Positions 5,555 to 12,438 of a stretch of DNA of 15,348 nucleotides are shown piece by piece. The DNA is from Candidatus Kariarchaeota archaeon (GTDB lineage: Archaea > Asgardarchaeota > Heimdallarchaeia > Heimdallarchaeales > Kariarchaeaceae): assembly GCA_016839545.1 (NCBI GenBank), contig JAEOUB010000066.1, forward strand, positions 1-15,348. The letters run 5' to 3'. The notes beneath the pieces are model-generated. The model was not told the origin of the DNA, searched no databases, and saw only the letters and a list, made by a program, of their open reading frames with translations. How positions within the stretch are numbered: the stretch's first letter is position 1; each line of letters begins with the position of its first letter. Position numbers and translations under genes: made by a program.

Positions 5555-7068
5555 TGTGTCACATCCCTCTGTCTGATTAGATATCTAATTGCACGATGCT
5601 GAGGTTCGGTAAGTCCTTGTAGGTTTTCATAGTTTGCCTCATCAATTTTGCCATCATCTTCTCTTTCCAGGCTTTGATACGCATCCTTTCTGCTACTGAC
5701 TTGAATGGCTCTTACTACAACTGGAAGGTCATAGGGACTCTTCGGGTAAGTTCTTCGCTGTTTCGTGTCAGATATTCCAAGATAGGAAGCAACATGCATT
5801 CCTGCAAATTTCTTGAATACAATTGTATCAGGAAGACCTGGTAAAGGTGTAGAGAACGTATCCTTCTTGGCCTGCAGGTGATTCCTCAGGATTATCAACT
5901 GTTCCTGTCCAACCGTATCTTCCTGTATTCCAAGTACAGAGACCTCACGATCCTTTAGCTTTATTCGACCATGTGAGGTAACCAAAGGGCTATCGGCTTG
6001 AAGCTCAGCAAATGATTTGTATCCCCGTCTCTGTATTTTTCCAACATATGCATCTATGCTATCAAATCTAGATCCTCGCATTGGCCAGAGATTCGACCAA
6101 TAACTATCTTGGGCACTGTGCCAAACCATGGATTTATTCATCAATTCATCCCGCAGTTCTGACATCTGGTCTTTTGTCTCTCCTCGGGTCCAGATTTTTA
6201 CCAAATCTTGGTCATTATCCAATTTCAAGGCAGCTTCAAATTGATCTTCGAAAGTCTCACCATGATGTTTTAGGAAATGGGCTCCAATTGTTCCAAGGGG
6301 TTGACCTAAATTGGCTTTCAACTTAGGTATCAGTCTTTCTTGGATATCATCATCAAATTCCTGAATATATTGATTGAGGGCGAGATCGCCGAAACCTTGC
6401 AAGACCAAGTCGTAGAGCGGTGCTTTTGTGACTTCTTTTGATCTCTCCTTGATGATTTGCTTAATTTCAAGGAGGTAGTTGTAAAAGATTGACGCGTCCC
6501 TTATTGTTGTCGGAGGAACATAGAAGTCGTCCAAATCATAGAGACTCAGTAATCTGATCACTGAAGTGAAATCTTGGAAATATTGCCATACCCAGCTGGA
6601 TCCCCTTTCCATAACGAATTCATAGACATTATTTGCAAAGAGATCGTAGATGACCGTATCGTGTCTGTAGAGTCGATGTAATGTATCAGGGAACGCAGAT
6701 GAAGTCTCCTCACATAGCAACGAACGGCTCAGTGAATGAACTAACTTGGCTTCTACCACCATTTCATCCATCTTCGATTGGATAGAATTACCTGGGAAGA
6801 ATATCCGTGGTTGTCTTGCACCAAAGAAAAGATCCTTGCCGGTAGGCACATAACCCTCTTCTACCATTTGTTGGAGTACATATAGCTCATTGGAGGAAAC
6901 AACTGCCTTGGGTGTACCTGTCTTCTCTGTTTGGAGTAAAACAGAACCATACAGTCTTGGATCAACGAAGAGTAAGATTTTGAAATCATCAGGACGTTTA
7001 CCTAGCAAATTCTCTACTTTATCTTGGGCAGAGTTGAATACATCCAAGAATTTCTGTTCAGTCTTCAT
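5551..7068 (-). CDS. Uncharacterised 505-aa protein of the AAA/VWA cluster
   Basis: I do not recognise the family. The protein is soluble, without signal peptide or membrane helix. An N-terminal alpha/beta-looking region (FKILLFVDPRLYGSVLLQ, about 29-46) is followed by a long helical middle (about 90-330) rich in Leu, Asp and aromatic residues. Then come a Trp-rich stretch (MVWHSAQDSYWSNLWPMRG, about 315-333) and a more beta-like C-terminal region (about 350-470). The ATG at 7068 overlaps the VWA gene by 11 nt, and the stop overlaps the HEAT gene as ATGA, so it is locked into the operon. By position and length it parallels YcgB/SpoVR, the third gene of the bacterial yeaG-yeaH-ycgB operon. I find none of the His-rich motifs seen in E. 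coli YcgB (HACYGHN, NEGWATFWHY), so it is a different or extremely diverged protein. Confidence 0.7.
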   Translation of the reverse strand: MKTEQKFLDVFNSAQDKVENLLGKRPDDFKILLFVDPRLYGSVLLQTEKTGTPKAVVSSNELYVLQQMVEEGYVPTGKDLFFGARQPRIFFPGNSIQSKMDEMVVEAKLVHSLSRSLLCEETSSAFPDTLHRLYRHDTVIYDLFANNVYEFVMERGSSWVWQYFQDFTSVIRLLSLYDLDDFYVPPTTIRDASIFYNYLLEIKQIIKERSKEVTKAPLYDLVLQGFGDLALNQYIQEFDDDIQERLIPKLKANLGQPLGTIGAHFLKHHGETFEDQFEAALKLDNDQDLVKIWTRGETKDQMSELRDELMNKSMVWHSAQDSYWSNLWPMRGSRFDSIDAYVGKIQRRGYKSFAELQADSPLVTSHGRIKLKDREVSVLGIQEDTVGQEQLIILRNHLQAKKDTFSTPLPGLPDTIVFKKFAGMHVASYLGISDTKQRRTYPKSPYDLPVVVRAIQVSSRKDAYQSLEREDDGKIDEANYENLQGLTEPQHRAIRYLIRQRDVTQ

Positions 7069-8452
7069 TGCGTATCGTCTCCTGCAGTATACGTCGTCCC
7101 AAGGAGTCCACCTCAGTCGGATCTATGAGGATAGGTTGTGTAACCCCACCCAGCATTTCCTTTGTGTCATTCCATAAAGTTGAACCCATAAATCTCTTAG
7201 AAGCCATCAGGAAGTAACTGATTTTCCAATTTCTGGATTTGTTTCGTTTGAGATAGTTAAACATCTGACTGAGCTGCACCATGCACCTTTGCGCTTCTTT
7301 GGGAGTTTTGGTTTCTGAGTTCTTGAAATACTCTTCCATACCTGTGTTGAGTGTACTTCCAGGAAGAGCTCCCTCAAATGGAACATTCGGTCGTCCATCC
7401 GTTAAATATACGATTTGAACATCATAGTTCACATTTTGATAGTGTTCCTGTACGTGTCGAAATGCAGCATAAGAGGCATGTACCAGTCTTGTTTTACCTT
7501 TAGCTTCGGCTCCTAGTAGAAAGTCCTCAAACTTCCGGTTATCGGCGATGACATAGGGTTCCTTAGATACAGGAACCACATGCATTTTAAATGAGTCAAA
7601 GTCCCGTCTCTTTCTCCTGTTCACCAATTTGAAGTAGTAGTACAGACCAAGTGATGTCAGTAGAGCACCATCGAGTCGAGTCAATCCCTCTTTGAATACC
7701 GCTTTGCTCATACTTTGGCTTAAATCTACGATAAAATAGACAAGTGCTAGTCTATCTTTGTCAACCACCTGAAGATCTTCAGTCATAATTTGCTTTGGAG
7801 GAATTTTTCCTTCTCGCATGATTGCAGATTTATAGGTCTTCTTGAGGTGAATTCTTCCTCGTGGACGAGAGATAATGTCATCGACTGGCCACATAGATAA
7901 CTGTCTTACAAGCATATTTCCCAGAACGCTACCAATGACATCAAGGACGTCACTTCTTGAAATTCTACGTTTCCTTCCGAATTCATCTGTGATTTCGATA
8001 TCGGAGATGCTTTCCAATTGGTTCATCATGGACTGTGCAATGCTGATATGTTCACCATACTCCTGACCCATTAGTTCCAGATGCTTTTTGATAAATTCCT
8101 GTATATCTTCTGCTGTGAGAAGCTGATCCAAATTAACTAGTTCAAGAGCTTCTGGGAGGGTTCGATCTAGCATAAATTTGTAGACCTTGACCTTATCAAC
8201 CAGTAGTTTCTCCTCATCTGCATCCAGTTCTGTGGTAAGTAATTTATCCTGTATCATTGCATATGCGGCACGAGCTGTCGCTGCCATGGACATCACTGTT
8301 CCCTCTCGAGAACTACGGCCTAGGTGGGGATTTCTCCACTGCTGCAGAACCTGTGCTGCCTCCTGGAATTCAATGATAAACTCAGTAGAACTATAATCCA
8401 CAAGGGGGTCAGGGTAATGGGCTCTCGTCAGCCAGTGTATTTTATCAGACAT
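7058..8452 (-). CDS. VWA (MIDAS) domain protein partnered with AAA+ ATPase
   Basis: A von Willebrand A-domain protein, the usual partner of MoxR/PrkA-type ATPases. Numbering from the chosen start (464 aa), residues about 1-225 are helical. The VWA domain runs from about 235 to the C-terminus. Its metal-ion-dependent adhesion site shows FIVDLSQSMS (DxSxS at 243-247), a candidate Thr at KTRLVHA (about 321) and the Asp of YLTDGRPN (about 352). A complete MIDAS implies Mg-dependent ligand binding. The helical N-terminus plus C-terminal VWA layout recalls YeaH (DUF444) and ViaA. I chose ATG 8452: it follows the AAA stop by 16 nt with an AGGA about 10 nt upstream, and recognisable sequence starts there. 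In-frame ATG 8500 and an earlier start at 8566 would overlap the AAA gene. Confidence 0.85.
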   Translation of the reverse strand: MSDKIHWLTRAHYPDPLVDYSSTEFIIEFQEAAQVLQQWRNPHLGRSSREGTVMSMAATARAAYAMIQDKLLTTELDADEEKLLVDKVKVYKFMLDRTLPEALELVNLDQLLTAEDIQEFIKKHLELMGQEYGEHISIAQSMMNQLESISDIEITDEFGRKRRISRSDVLDVIGSVLGNMLVRQLSMWPVDDIISRPRGRIHLKKTYKSAIMREGKIPPKQIMTEDLQVVDKDRLALVYFIVDLSQSMSKAVFKEGLTRLDGALLTSLGLYYYFKLVNRRKRRDFDSFKMHVVPVSKEPYVIADNRKFEDFLLGAEAKGKTRLVHASYAAFRHVQEHYQNVNYDVQIVYLTDGRPNVPFEGALPGSTLNTGMEEYFKNSETKTPKEAQRCMVQLSQMFNYLKRNKSRNWKISYFLMASKRFMGSTLWNDTKEMLGGVTQPILIDPTEVDSLGRRILQETIRNED

Positions 8453-8468
8453 GTGTCTCAATTCCTGC

Positions 8469-10010
8469 TTAGAGGTAGGAAACCTGTAACAGTGCTTCAT
8501 AACTCGGTTTGAGCTGCGAGAAGATGTACTCTGCAGCACCCTCTTCTTTGTCATCAAGAATCTCAAACTCGAAAATTACTTTTCTCAGGTCACTTTCAGT
8601 AATACTGGTAAGTTTATCCAATTCCTCACTCACCTCATCTACACTAACTGCAGTCTTGCCTTCACGGATAGCATTTCTTAGCTTCAGTTTGACAGCTTGC
8701 AGTCCATTGTTAATCAGTGTGGGTGAGATATCATAAATCTCAAGGTTTTCCTTAACCGTATCAAGGGTTACTATAATACCCTCATGGTTGTCGGACTCCT
8801 TTGATCGGATAACAATCTCACCAATGGCGTTGTTTAAAGTACGAAGATCAATGTGAGGGCTTCTCTGAGGATTGTGTATCTCGTCAAGGCCTGAATAGAA
8901 ATCTGAACGAGCAACACGGTTTTCAGATCGCACTGCGGTGACTTTGAGTGATTTGGGAATTGACTCACTTGACACGTGTGCAATAAATTCCAGGGCAAGC
9001 TTGGAAACAAAATCTTTCTCATTTGCACCGGTTAACTCAAACATTCGAATAAGGGCTGGGTTTGATGTGATGTTGACTTTTGATGTTATCAGGTGATCTT
9101 CAAACATGTCTTTCACAATTTCCACTCTGTGAGTCACATCCCTGGCTGGCCAGAGAACTTCAGGCACACGGTTGATAATTGGCTGACTCTCCTCTCCAAA
9201 TACTGTAAGTGGAGAGTTGGATGTAAAGATAATGGCACCATCGACATAAACGGTCTCGCCTGCAAGGTTGTACTTAATACCCTGTGGATCTTCAAGAAAA
9301 CCCATCAACGACTCAAGAAGAGAGAGATGAAGTCTCTGGATCTCATTTACGACCATGAAACCCTGTGACAATGCTCCAACTTTATGTGAAGTGGCTGCGA
9401 AGGTTTCGTTGCTCTCACCACCAAGTAGCTGTTCAAGGTTTTCAACACCTGCAAGAAGCATATATAGAGATTCAGGATCATTTCGGGGATCAAGTTGTGT
9501 TTTTCTCACAATTGTCTTCTCAATTGGTACCTGTGCAAGCTTTTCAGGAGCTTTTGTCAGTTCTATCATCTGCTTGGTATTATCAAGACTAACAGGGTTG
9601 CCTTTGGTAGATAATGTTTTCTCGATGTTCATCCTGCAGAAAGGACAAAGGCTTTGAAGAACCTCAATAGCGTTGAAGACATTCTGTTTATAGTTTTCAA
9701 CTACATGTATCAGGTAACCGGCATCCTCAAAGAAAGGACAGCCACTGATGTGATATTTTTTCGAGTTGATCTCACTGATGAGGTGATTCAACATGATTTG
9801 TGCAAACAATGTCTTTGCCTCTCCAGTAGGTCCGGTAAGTAGAACTTTCCCTCCTACTGCGAGTTTGTCCATAACCAGTTTCTTAGTCTCTTCATTTCCC
9901 CTGACAGTGGGGTCTGCCAGAACATTCTTTCTAAACTCAGGGTCAGTACATATCGATCTGACACTTACACCGGTGTAATTCTCATTTCTCAGATCATCTA
10001 CAGTGTTCAT
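8469..10010 (-). CDS. PrkA/MoxR-like AAA+ ATPase
   Basis: A 513-residue AAA+ protein, numbered from ATG 10010. Walker A is GPTGEAKT (60-67; Lys66), a variant of GxxGxGKT. An unusually long insert follows, carrying CPFF at 91 and CPFC at 122-125. Walker B reads FMVVNEIQRLH (about 218-228), with Asn where Asp is normal but with the catalytic Glu kept. Sensor 1 is IIFTSNSP. A candidate Arg finger lies in INRVPEVLWPARDVTHRVEI (about 279-298). The long cysteine-bearing insert and the order 'QG.M...E......LL..L.' resemble the AAA domain of bacterial PrkA (YeaG). The C-terminal 100 residues are not an obvious PrkA kinase domain. The VWA gene follows at once. An upstream TTG at 10046 is possible, but ATG 10010 has an AGGG site 8 nt ahead. 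MoxR is the alternative label. Confidence 0.8.
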   Translation of the reverse strand: MNTVDDLRNENYTGVSVRSICTDPEFRKNVLADPTVRGNEETKKLVMDKLAVGGKVLLTGPTGEAKTLFAQIMLNHLISEINSKKYHISGCPFFEDAGYLIHVVENYKQNVFNAIEVLQSLCPFCRMNIEKTLSTKGNPVSLDNTKQMIELTKAPEKLAQVPIEKTIVRKTQLDPRNDPESLYMLLAGVENLEQLLGGESNETFAATSHKVGALSQGFMVVNEIQRLHLSLLESLMGFLEDPQGIKYNLAGETVYVDGAIIFTSNSPLTVFGEESQPIINRVPEVLWPARDVTHRVEIVKDMFEDHLITSKVNITSNPALIRMFELTGANEKDFVSKLALEFIAHVSSESIPKSLKVTAVRSENRVARSDFYSGLDEIHNPQRSPHIDLRTLNNAIGEIVIRSKESDNHEGIIVTLDTVKENLEIYDISPTLINNGLQAVKLKLRNAIREGKTAVSVDEVSEELDKLTSITESDLRKVIFEFEILDDKEEGAAEYIFSQLKPSYEALLQVSYL

Positions 10011-10046
10011 CTTAATTGCCCTACATGCAAGCGACCAACGGGACAA

Positions 10047-10052
10047 TTTAAT
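10047..10052 (-). promoter_or_regulatory. Possible TATA element before the AAA+ gene
   Basis: ATTAAA on the minus strand, within TTATTAAATT and centred about 40 nt before ATG 10010. It would give a leader of roughly 13 nt. If used, the AAA/VWA genes have their own promoter separate from the pseudo-GTPase gene. Confidence 0.3.
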
Positions 10053-10066
10053 AATTGCCTTAGATT

Positions 10067-10100
10067 CCTATCGGCAGTGAATTCTCTTTGCTCTGATAGG
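10067..10100. repeat. Inverted repeat in the gap between pseudo-GTPase and AAA+ genes
   Basis: CCTATC (10067-10072) and GATAGG (10095-10100) are separated by 22 nt. No T-run follows on the minus strand, so it is not a convincing terminator. It could be a weak stem or chance. Confidence 0.25.
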
Positions 10101-10104
10101 TCAA

Positions 10105-10617
10105 TTACTCTTTTTTATCTTCCTCAGGCTCTCTATGCAATCTATGAACAATTGATGCGTGTGATGTGAGCCATCCAAAGACTTCCTCAACTACCATTGG
10201 AGTGTGTTCAAAAATTTTGAATGGTCGATCAGTAAGTCTAACCAAGGCGAGTGCTTCCTGGACTTGGGAACGGGATAATGACCCGAACGAGGAGGTGTCA
10301 GGTATCACAACTGCCACGAGAAGTGGCATATCTCCTGTTTTCCAGATGAACTCTTCCCAGAACCCTCTTCTCATATCTGCAACATTCTCGTCGGTAAGTC
10401 CCAAATTGATAACTGCTCCGTCAAACTCTGCATAAGATGCTCCAAAATGATAATCCTGAAATGAATCAGCCTCATGGTTGATCCACTTTATTTCATGTAT
10501 CGCTGAGAGCTCAGATAGTCCGTCATATAGGGGTGCGGCTTTACCAATTTTCAGGTAGTGAAACTCAAGGCCAGTAATATCCAGTTTTCCACGGACAAAA
10601 TTGAATGCCTCTTTCAC
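10105..10617 (-). CDS. Arf/MglA-like GTPase-fold protein with lost nucleotide motifs (pseudo-GTPase)
   Basis: A 170-residue protein whose second half follows the Arf/Ras-superfamily fold: FDGAVINLGLTDENVADMRR (about 65-84), then MPLLVAVVIPDTSSFGSLS (97-115), SQVQEALALVRLTDRPFKI (117-135) and EEVFGWLTSHA (144-154). In Arf proteins the matching text reads 'GLIFVVDSNDRERV', 'LLVFANKQDLP', 'ALGLHSLRDR' and 'LDWL'. The nucleotide-contact residues are missing: NKxD has become VIPD, the P-loop position reads LKIGKAAPL (23-30 region, GK kept, first Gly and Ser/Thr lost), and the DxxG site is INHEAD. It is therefore probably a non-binding or atypical GTPase-like scaffold. The GTG start at 10617 is the first possible one after an in-frame stop at 10624-10626. 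It precedes the AAA+ gene on the same strand by 94 nt. The fold call is by eye. Confidence 0.6.
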   Translation of the reverse strand: MKEAFNFVRGKLDITGLEFHYLKIGKAAPLYDGLSELSAIHEIKWINHEADSFQDYHFGASYAEFDGAVINLGLTDENVADMRRGFWEEFIWKTGDMPLLVAVVIPDTSSFGSLSRSQVQEALALVRLTDRPFKIFEHTPMVVEEVFGWLTSHASIVHRLHREPEEDKKE

Positions 10618-10699
10618 ATGATTTCATCTGTGATATAGATTATCAAGTATTCGATATCGACCGGTTCTGAACAAGGAGTGTTTTACCATTCAAGACACA

Positions 10700-10705
10700 T
10701 ATAAA
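10700..10705 (+). promoter_or_regulatory. TATA box (TATAAA) of the FKBP gene
   Basis: TATAAA, centred about 30 nt before ATG 10733, in the divergent gap with the pseudo-GTPase gene. Transcription would begin near 10729, downstream of the TTG at 10715, so that TTG cannot be the start codon if this box is used. Confidence 0.6.
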
Positions 10706-10732
10706 TGACGAGATTTGAAGCTTGTTGAGAAT

Positions 10733-11386
10733 ATGAGAAAGTCACTTCTTTCCAATACCTTCCTATTGATCCTGCTTGTCAGCCCTTTATTGATCTCATC
10801 ACCTGTTACAACCCATGCATATACGGAATGTGATGGTGTAGAATCAGGAGATGTTGCTCTTGTAAGTTATACAGGTACCATACAGGGAGGTGACCGGGAC
10901 GGTGAGCAATTTGATACTGGTAATCAGGTTCAGTTCACCATCGCTTCTGGATCTCTTATCGAAGGGTTCTATGAAGGTATGCTGGGTATGAAAATTGGAG
11001 AAAGGAAAACTATCGTAGTCCCACCATCCAAAGGATACAGTACCGGAGATCTTGCTGGTCAAACATTGAATTTCGAAGTATTTCTCGATGCCATTCTTCA
11101 GGGAGCACGTGATTGTGACGATGGGGGTGAAGGGACCGGTTTCGGATCCACTCTTGGTAAAATATTCACATGGATTGCAGGTATTGGAGTTGTTGCATTT
11201 GTGGGATACTCTCTGTATCTGATCACCCAGAAGCAAACCACAGCAGACTGTGTTCATTGCAAAACCGAAGGTCGTGATAGACTCAGTGATGGAAAATGTG
11301 GTAAATGTGGAAATCACTACTGTAGACAGAGTTTCAGCCGTGGTTGTCCTAATTGCAAGAGTAATACGTTCGTGCCCAACAAATAA
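10733..11386 (+). CDS. Membrane-anchored FKBP-type peptidyl-prolyl isomerase with zinc-ribbon tail
   Basis: Predicted prolyl isomerase and chaperone with an exported catalytic domain. From ATG 10733 (217 aa): basic N-terminus MRKS, then a hydrophobic signal or anchor at about 8-23. The FKBP domain spans about 40-121, with VSYTGTI, the QFDTG motif (Phe60-Asp61), LIEGFYEGMLGM (75-86; Phe in place of the usual Trp), PSKGYSTG (Tyr102) and LNFEVFLDAIL, matching most FKBP pocket positions. A second membrane segment lies at about 142-164 (IFTWIAGIGVVAFVGYSLYLI). A cysteine-rich C-terminus (CVHC, CGKC, a lone Cys, CPNC; about 173-208) looks like one or two zinc ribbons. Topology would put the FKBP outside and the zinc ribbon inside the cell. 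The start is set by the TATA position; TTG 10715 is rejected. It may be co-transcribed with the epimerase 54 nt downstream. Confidence 0.85.
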   Translation: MRKSLLSNTFLLILLVSPLLISSPVTTHAYTECDGVESGDVALVSYTGTIQGGDRDGEQFDTGNQVQFTIASGSLIEGFYEGMLGMKIGERKTIVVPPSKGYSTGDLAGQTLNFEVFLDAILQGARDCDDGGEGTGFGSTLGKIFTWIAGIGVVAFVGYSLYLITQKQTTADCVHCKTEGRDRLSDGKCGKCGNHYCRQSFSRGCPNCKSNTFVPNK

Positions 11387-11440
11387 GAATTACCTTTGCA
11401 AGACCAAACACATTTCAACTCAGAGTTAAGCGAACAGAGT

Positions 11441-12427
11441 ATGAAAATTCTAATTATTGGTGGTACACGCTTTGTAGGTCGTGCTATCTCAGAGTCTTTA
11501 CTGGCACATGGTCATAGCCTGACACTGTTTCATAGGGGAAAGACCAATCCTGACTATCTTCCTGAAGCAACCCATGTGATTGGTGATCGGGAAACTGATA
11601 TTGAACGATTAACTGGTACGTGGGATGTGGTGATTGATACCTGTGGTTATTATCCACGAATAGTTAAGATATCTGCAAACCACTTACAAGACAAGGTAAA
11701 ACACTATCTCTTTATCTCAACTATTTCGGTCTATTCATCAACCTCAGAACTTGGTATCACAGAAGCCGCACCACTTCAACAGCTTGATGATCCCACCACA
11801 GAGGATATGCAATCAGAGGAAAATGCCTATGGAGGCCTTAAAGTTCTGTGTGAAAATGTGGTGACGTCAGTCTATGGTGATCGCTCGATTATAGTTCGTC
11901 CTGGGTTGATAGTAGGTCCTTATGATCCAACCAACCGGTTTACCTACTGGTTGCCTCGTATTAGAAAATCAGGCAGGATACTTGCCCCCGGTGATGGGTC
12001 AATGCCATCACAATTTATCGATGTTCGTGATCTGGCTGAATTTACTGTACACCTTGCTGAAAAAGGACAACATGGTGTTTTTAATGCAACCGGTCCATCA
12101 GACCCAATCCGACTCGACACTCTCTTCTCAATAGTGGCAGATACCACGGGAAGCTCACCTGATTTTGTCTGGACGACTGATGACTGGCTCCAACAAAATG
12201 AAATTGGCCCATGGATGGAGATGCCTCTGTGGATTCCGTCACCAGAAGGTCGAGCTCTGATGAGTGTAAATGTGAGTCACAGCATTTCTCATGGGTTGCA
12301 GTACAGGCCTGTCCCGGAGACTATTCGTGATACTCTTGATTGGTATGATTCGATTAATGGAGATGACCAGGAATGGCCTGCTGGTATGGATCTAGACAAA
12401 GAGAAGACACTTCTTGATCAGATTTGA
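11441..12427 (+). CDS. NAD-dependent epimerase/dehydratase family protein (extended SDR)
   Basis: A 328-residue cytoplasmic SDR. The N-terminal Rossmann motif is MKILIIGGTRFVGRA (GGxxxxG). The SDR catalytic Tyr and Lys are both present in NAYGGLKVLCE (Tyr130, Lys134), and a Ser/Thr-rich strand FISTISVYSS (about 91-100) supplies the third residue. RPGLIVGPYDPTNRFTYW (153-170), PSQFIDVRDLAEF (189-201) and GVFNATGP are characteristic of a group annotated as epimerase or reductase that is common in actinobacteria and related to chloroplast CSP41-type proteins. The substrate is unknown, probably a nucleotide sugar or similar polyol. ATG 11441 is chosen because the Rossmann strand begins there; TTG 11396 would add 15 residues unlike the family. 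No TATA box is seen directly upstream, so read-through from the FKBP gene is likely. Confidence 0.85.
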   Translation: MKILIIGGTRFVGRAISESLLAHGHSLTLFHRGKTNPDYLPEATHVIGDRETDIERLTGTWDVVIDTCGYYPRIVKISANHLQDKVKHYLFISTISVYSSTSELGITEAAPLQQLDDPTTEDMQSEENAYGGLKVLCENVVTSVYGDRSIIVRPGLIVGPYDPTNRFTYWLPRIRKSGRILAPGDGSMPSQFIDVRDLAEFTVHLAEKGQHGVFNATGPSDPIRLDTLFSIVADTTGSSPDFVWTTDDWLQQNEIGPWMEMPLWIPSPEGRALMSVNVSHSISHGLQYRPVPETIRDTLDWYDSINGDDQEWPAGMDLDKEKTLLDQI

Positions 12428-12428
12428 T

Positions 12429-12438
12429 TCAATATTGA
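12429..12438. repeat. 10-bp palindrome filling the gap between convergent genes
   Basis: TCAATATTGA is a perfect palindrome that occupies ten of the eleven bases between the epimerase stop and the serK stop. It is too short and AT-rich for a firm terminator call. Confidence 0.3.

Noticed and set aside
5199..5576. 125-codon plus-strand frame opposite the HEAT gene
   Set aside because: Ser/Arg/Ile-rich translation typical of an antisense shadow; the HEAT gene is supported by repeats and an ATGA coupling.
5551..7068. Assignment of the 505-aa protein as SpoVR/YcgB
   Set aside because: Operon position and length agree, but the His-rich HACYGHN- and NEGWATFWHY-type motifs of YcgB are not present.
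8453..8566. Longer N-terminus for the VWA protein (starts at 8566 or 8500)
   Set aside because: It would overlap the AAA+ gene by up to 98 nt and adds Ser/Arg-rich sequence that looks like an out-of-frame shadow; ATG 8452 has an AGGA site upstream. ATG 8500 cannot be fully excluded.
9355..9657. 100-codon plus-strand frame opposite the AAA+ gene
   Set aside because: Ser/Cys-rich translation, no start signal, and fully opposite the insert/Walker B region of a supported gene.
10715..10732. TTG start of the FKBP gene
   Set aside because: It lies only about 12 nt after the TATAAA box, upstream of the expected transcription start; ATG 10733 also gives a cleaner signal peptide.
10844..11317. 157-codon open frame on the minus strand inside the FKBP gene
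   Set aside because: It lies entirely within a gene with clear FKBP, membrane and zinc motifs, and its translation is low-complexity and Ser/Thr/Ile-rich without any domain.
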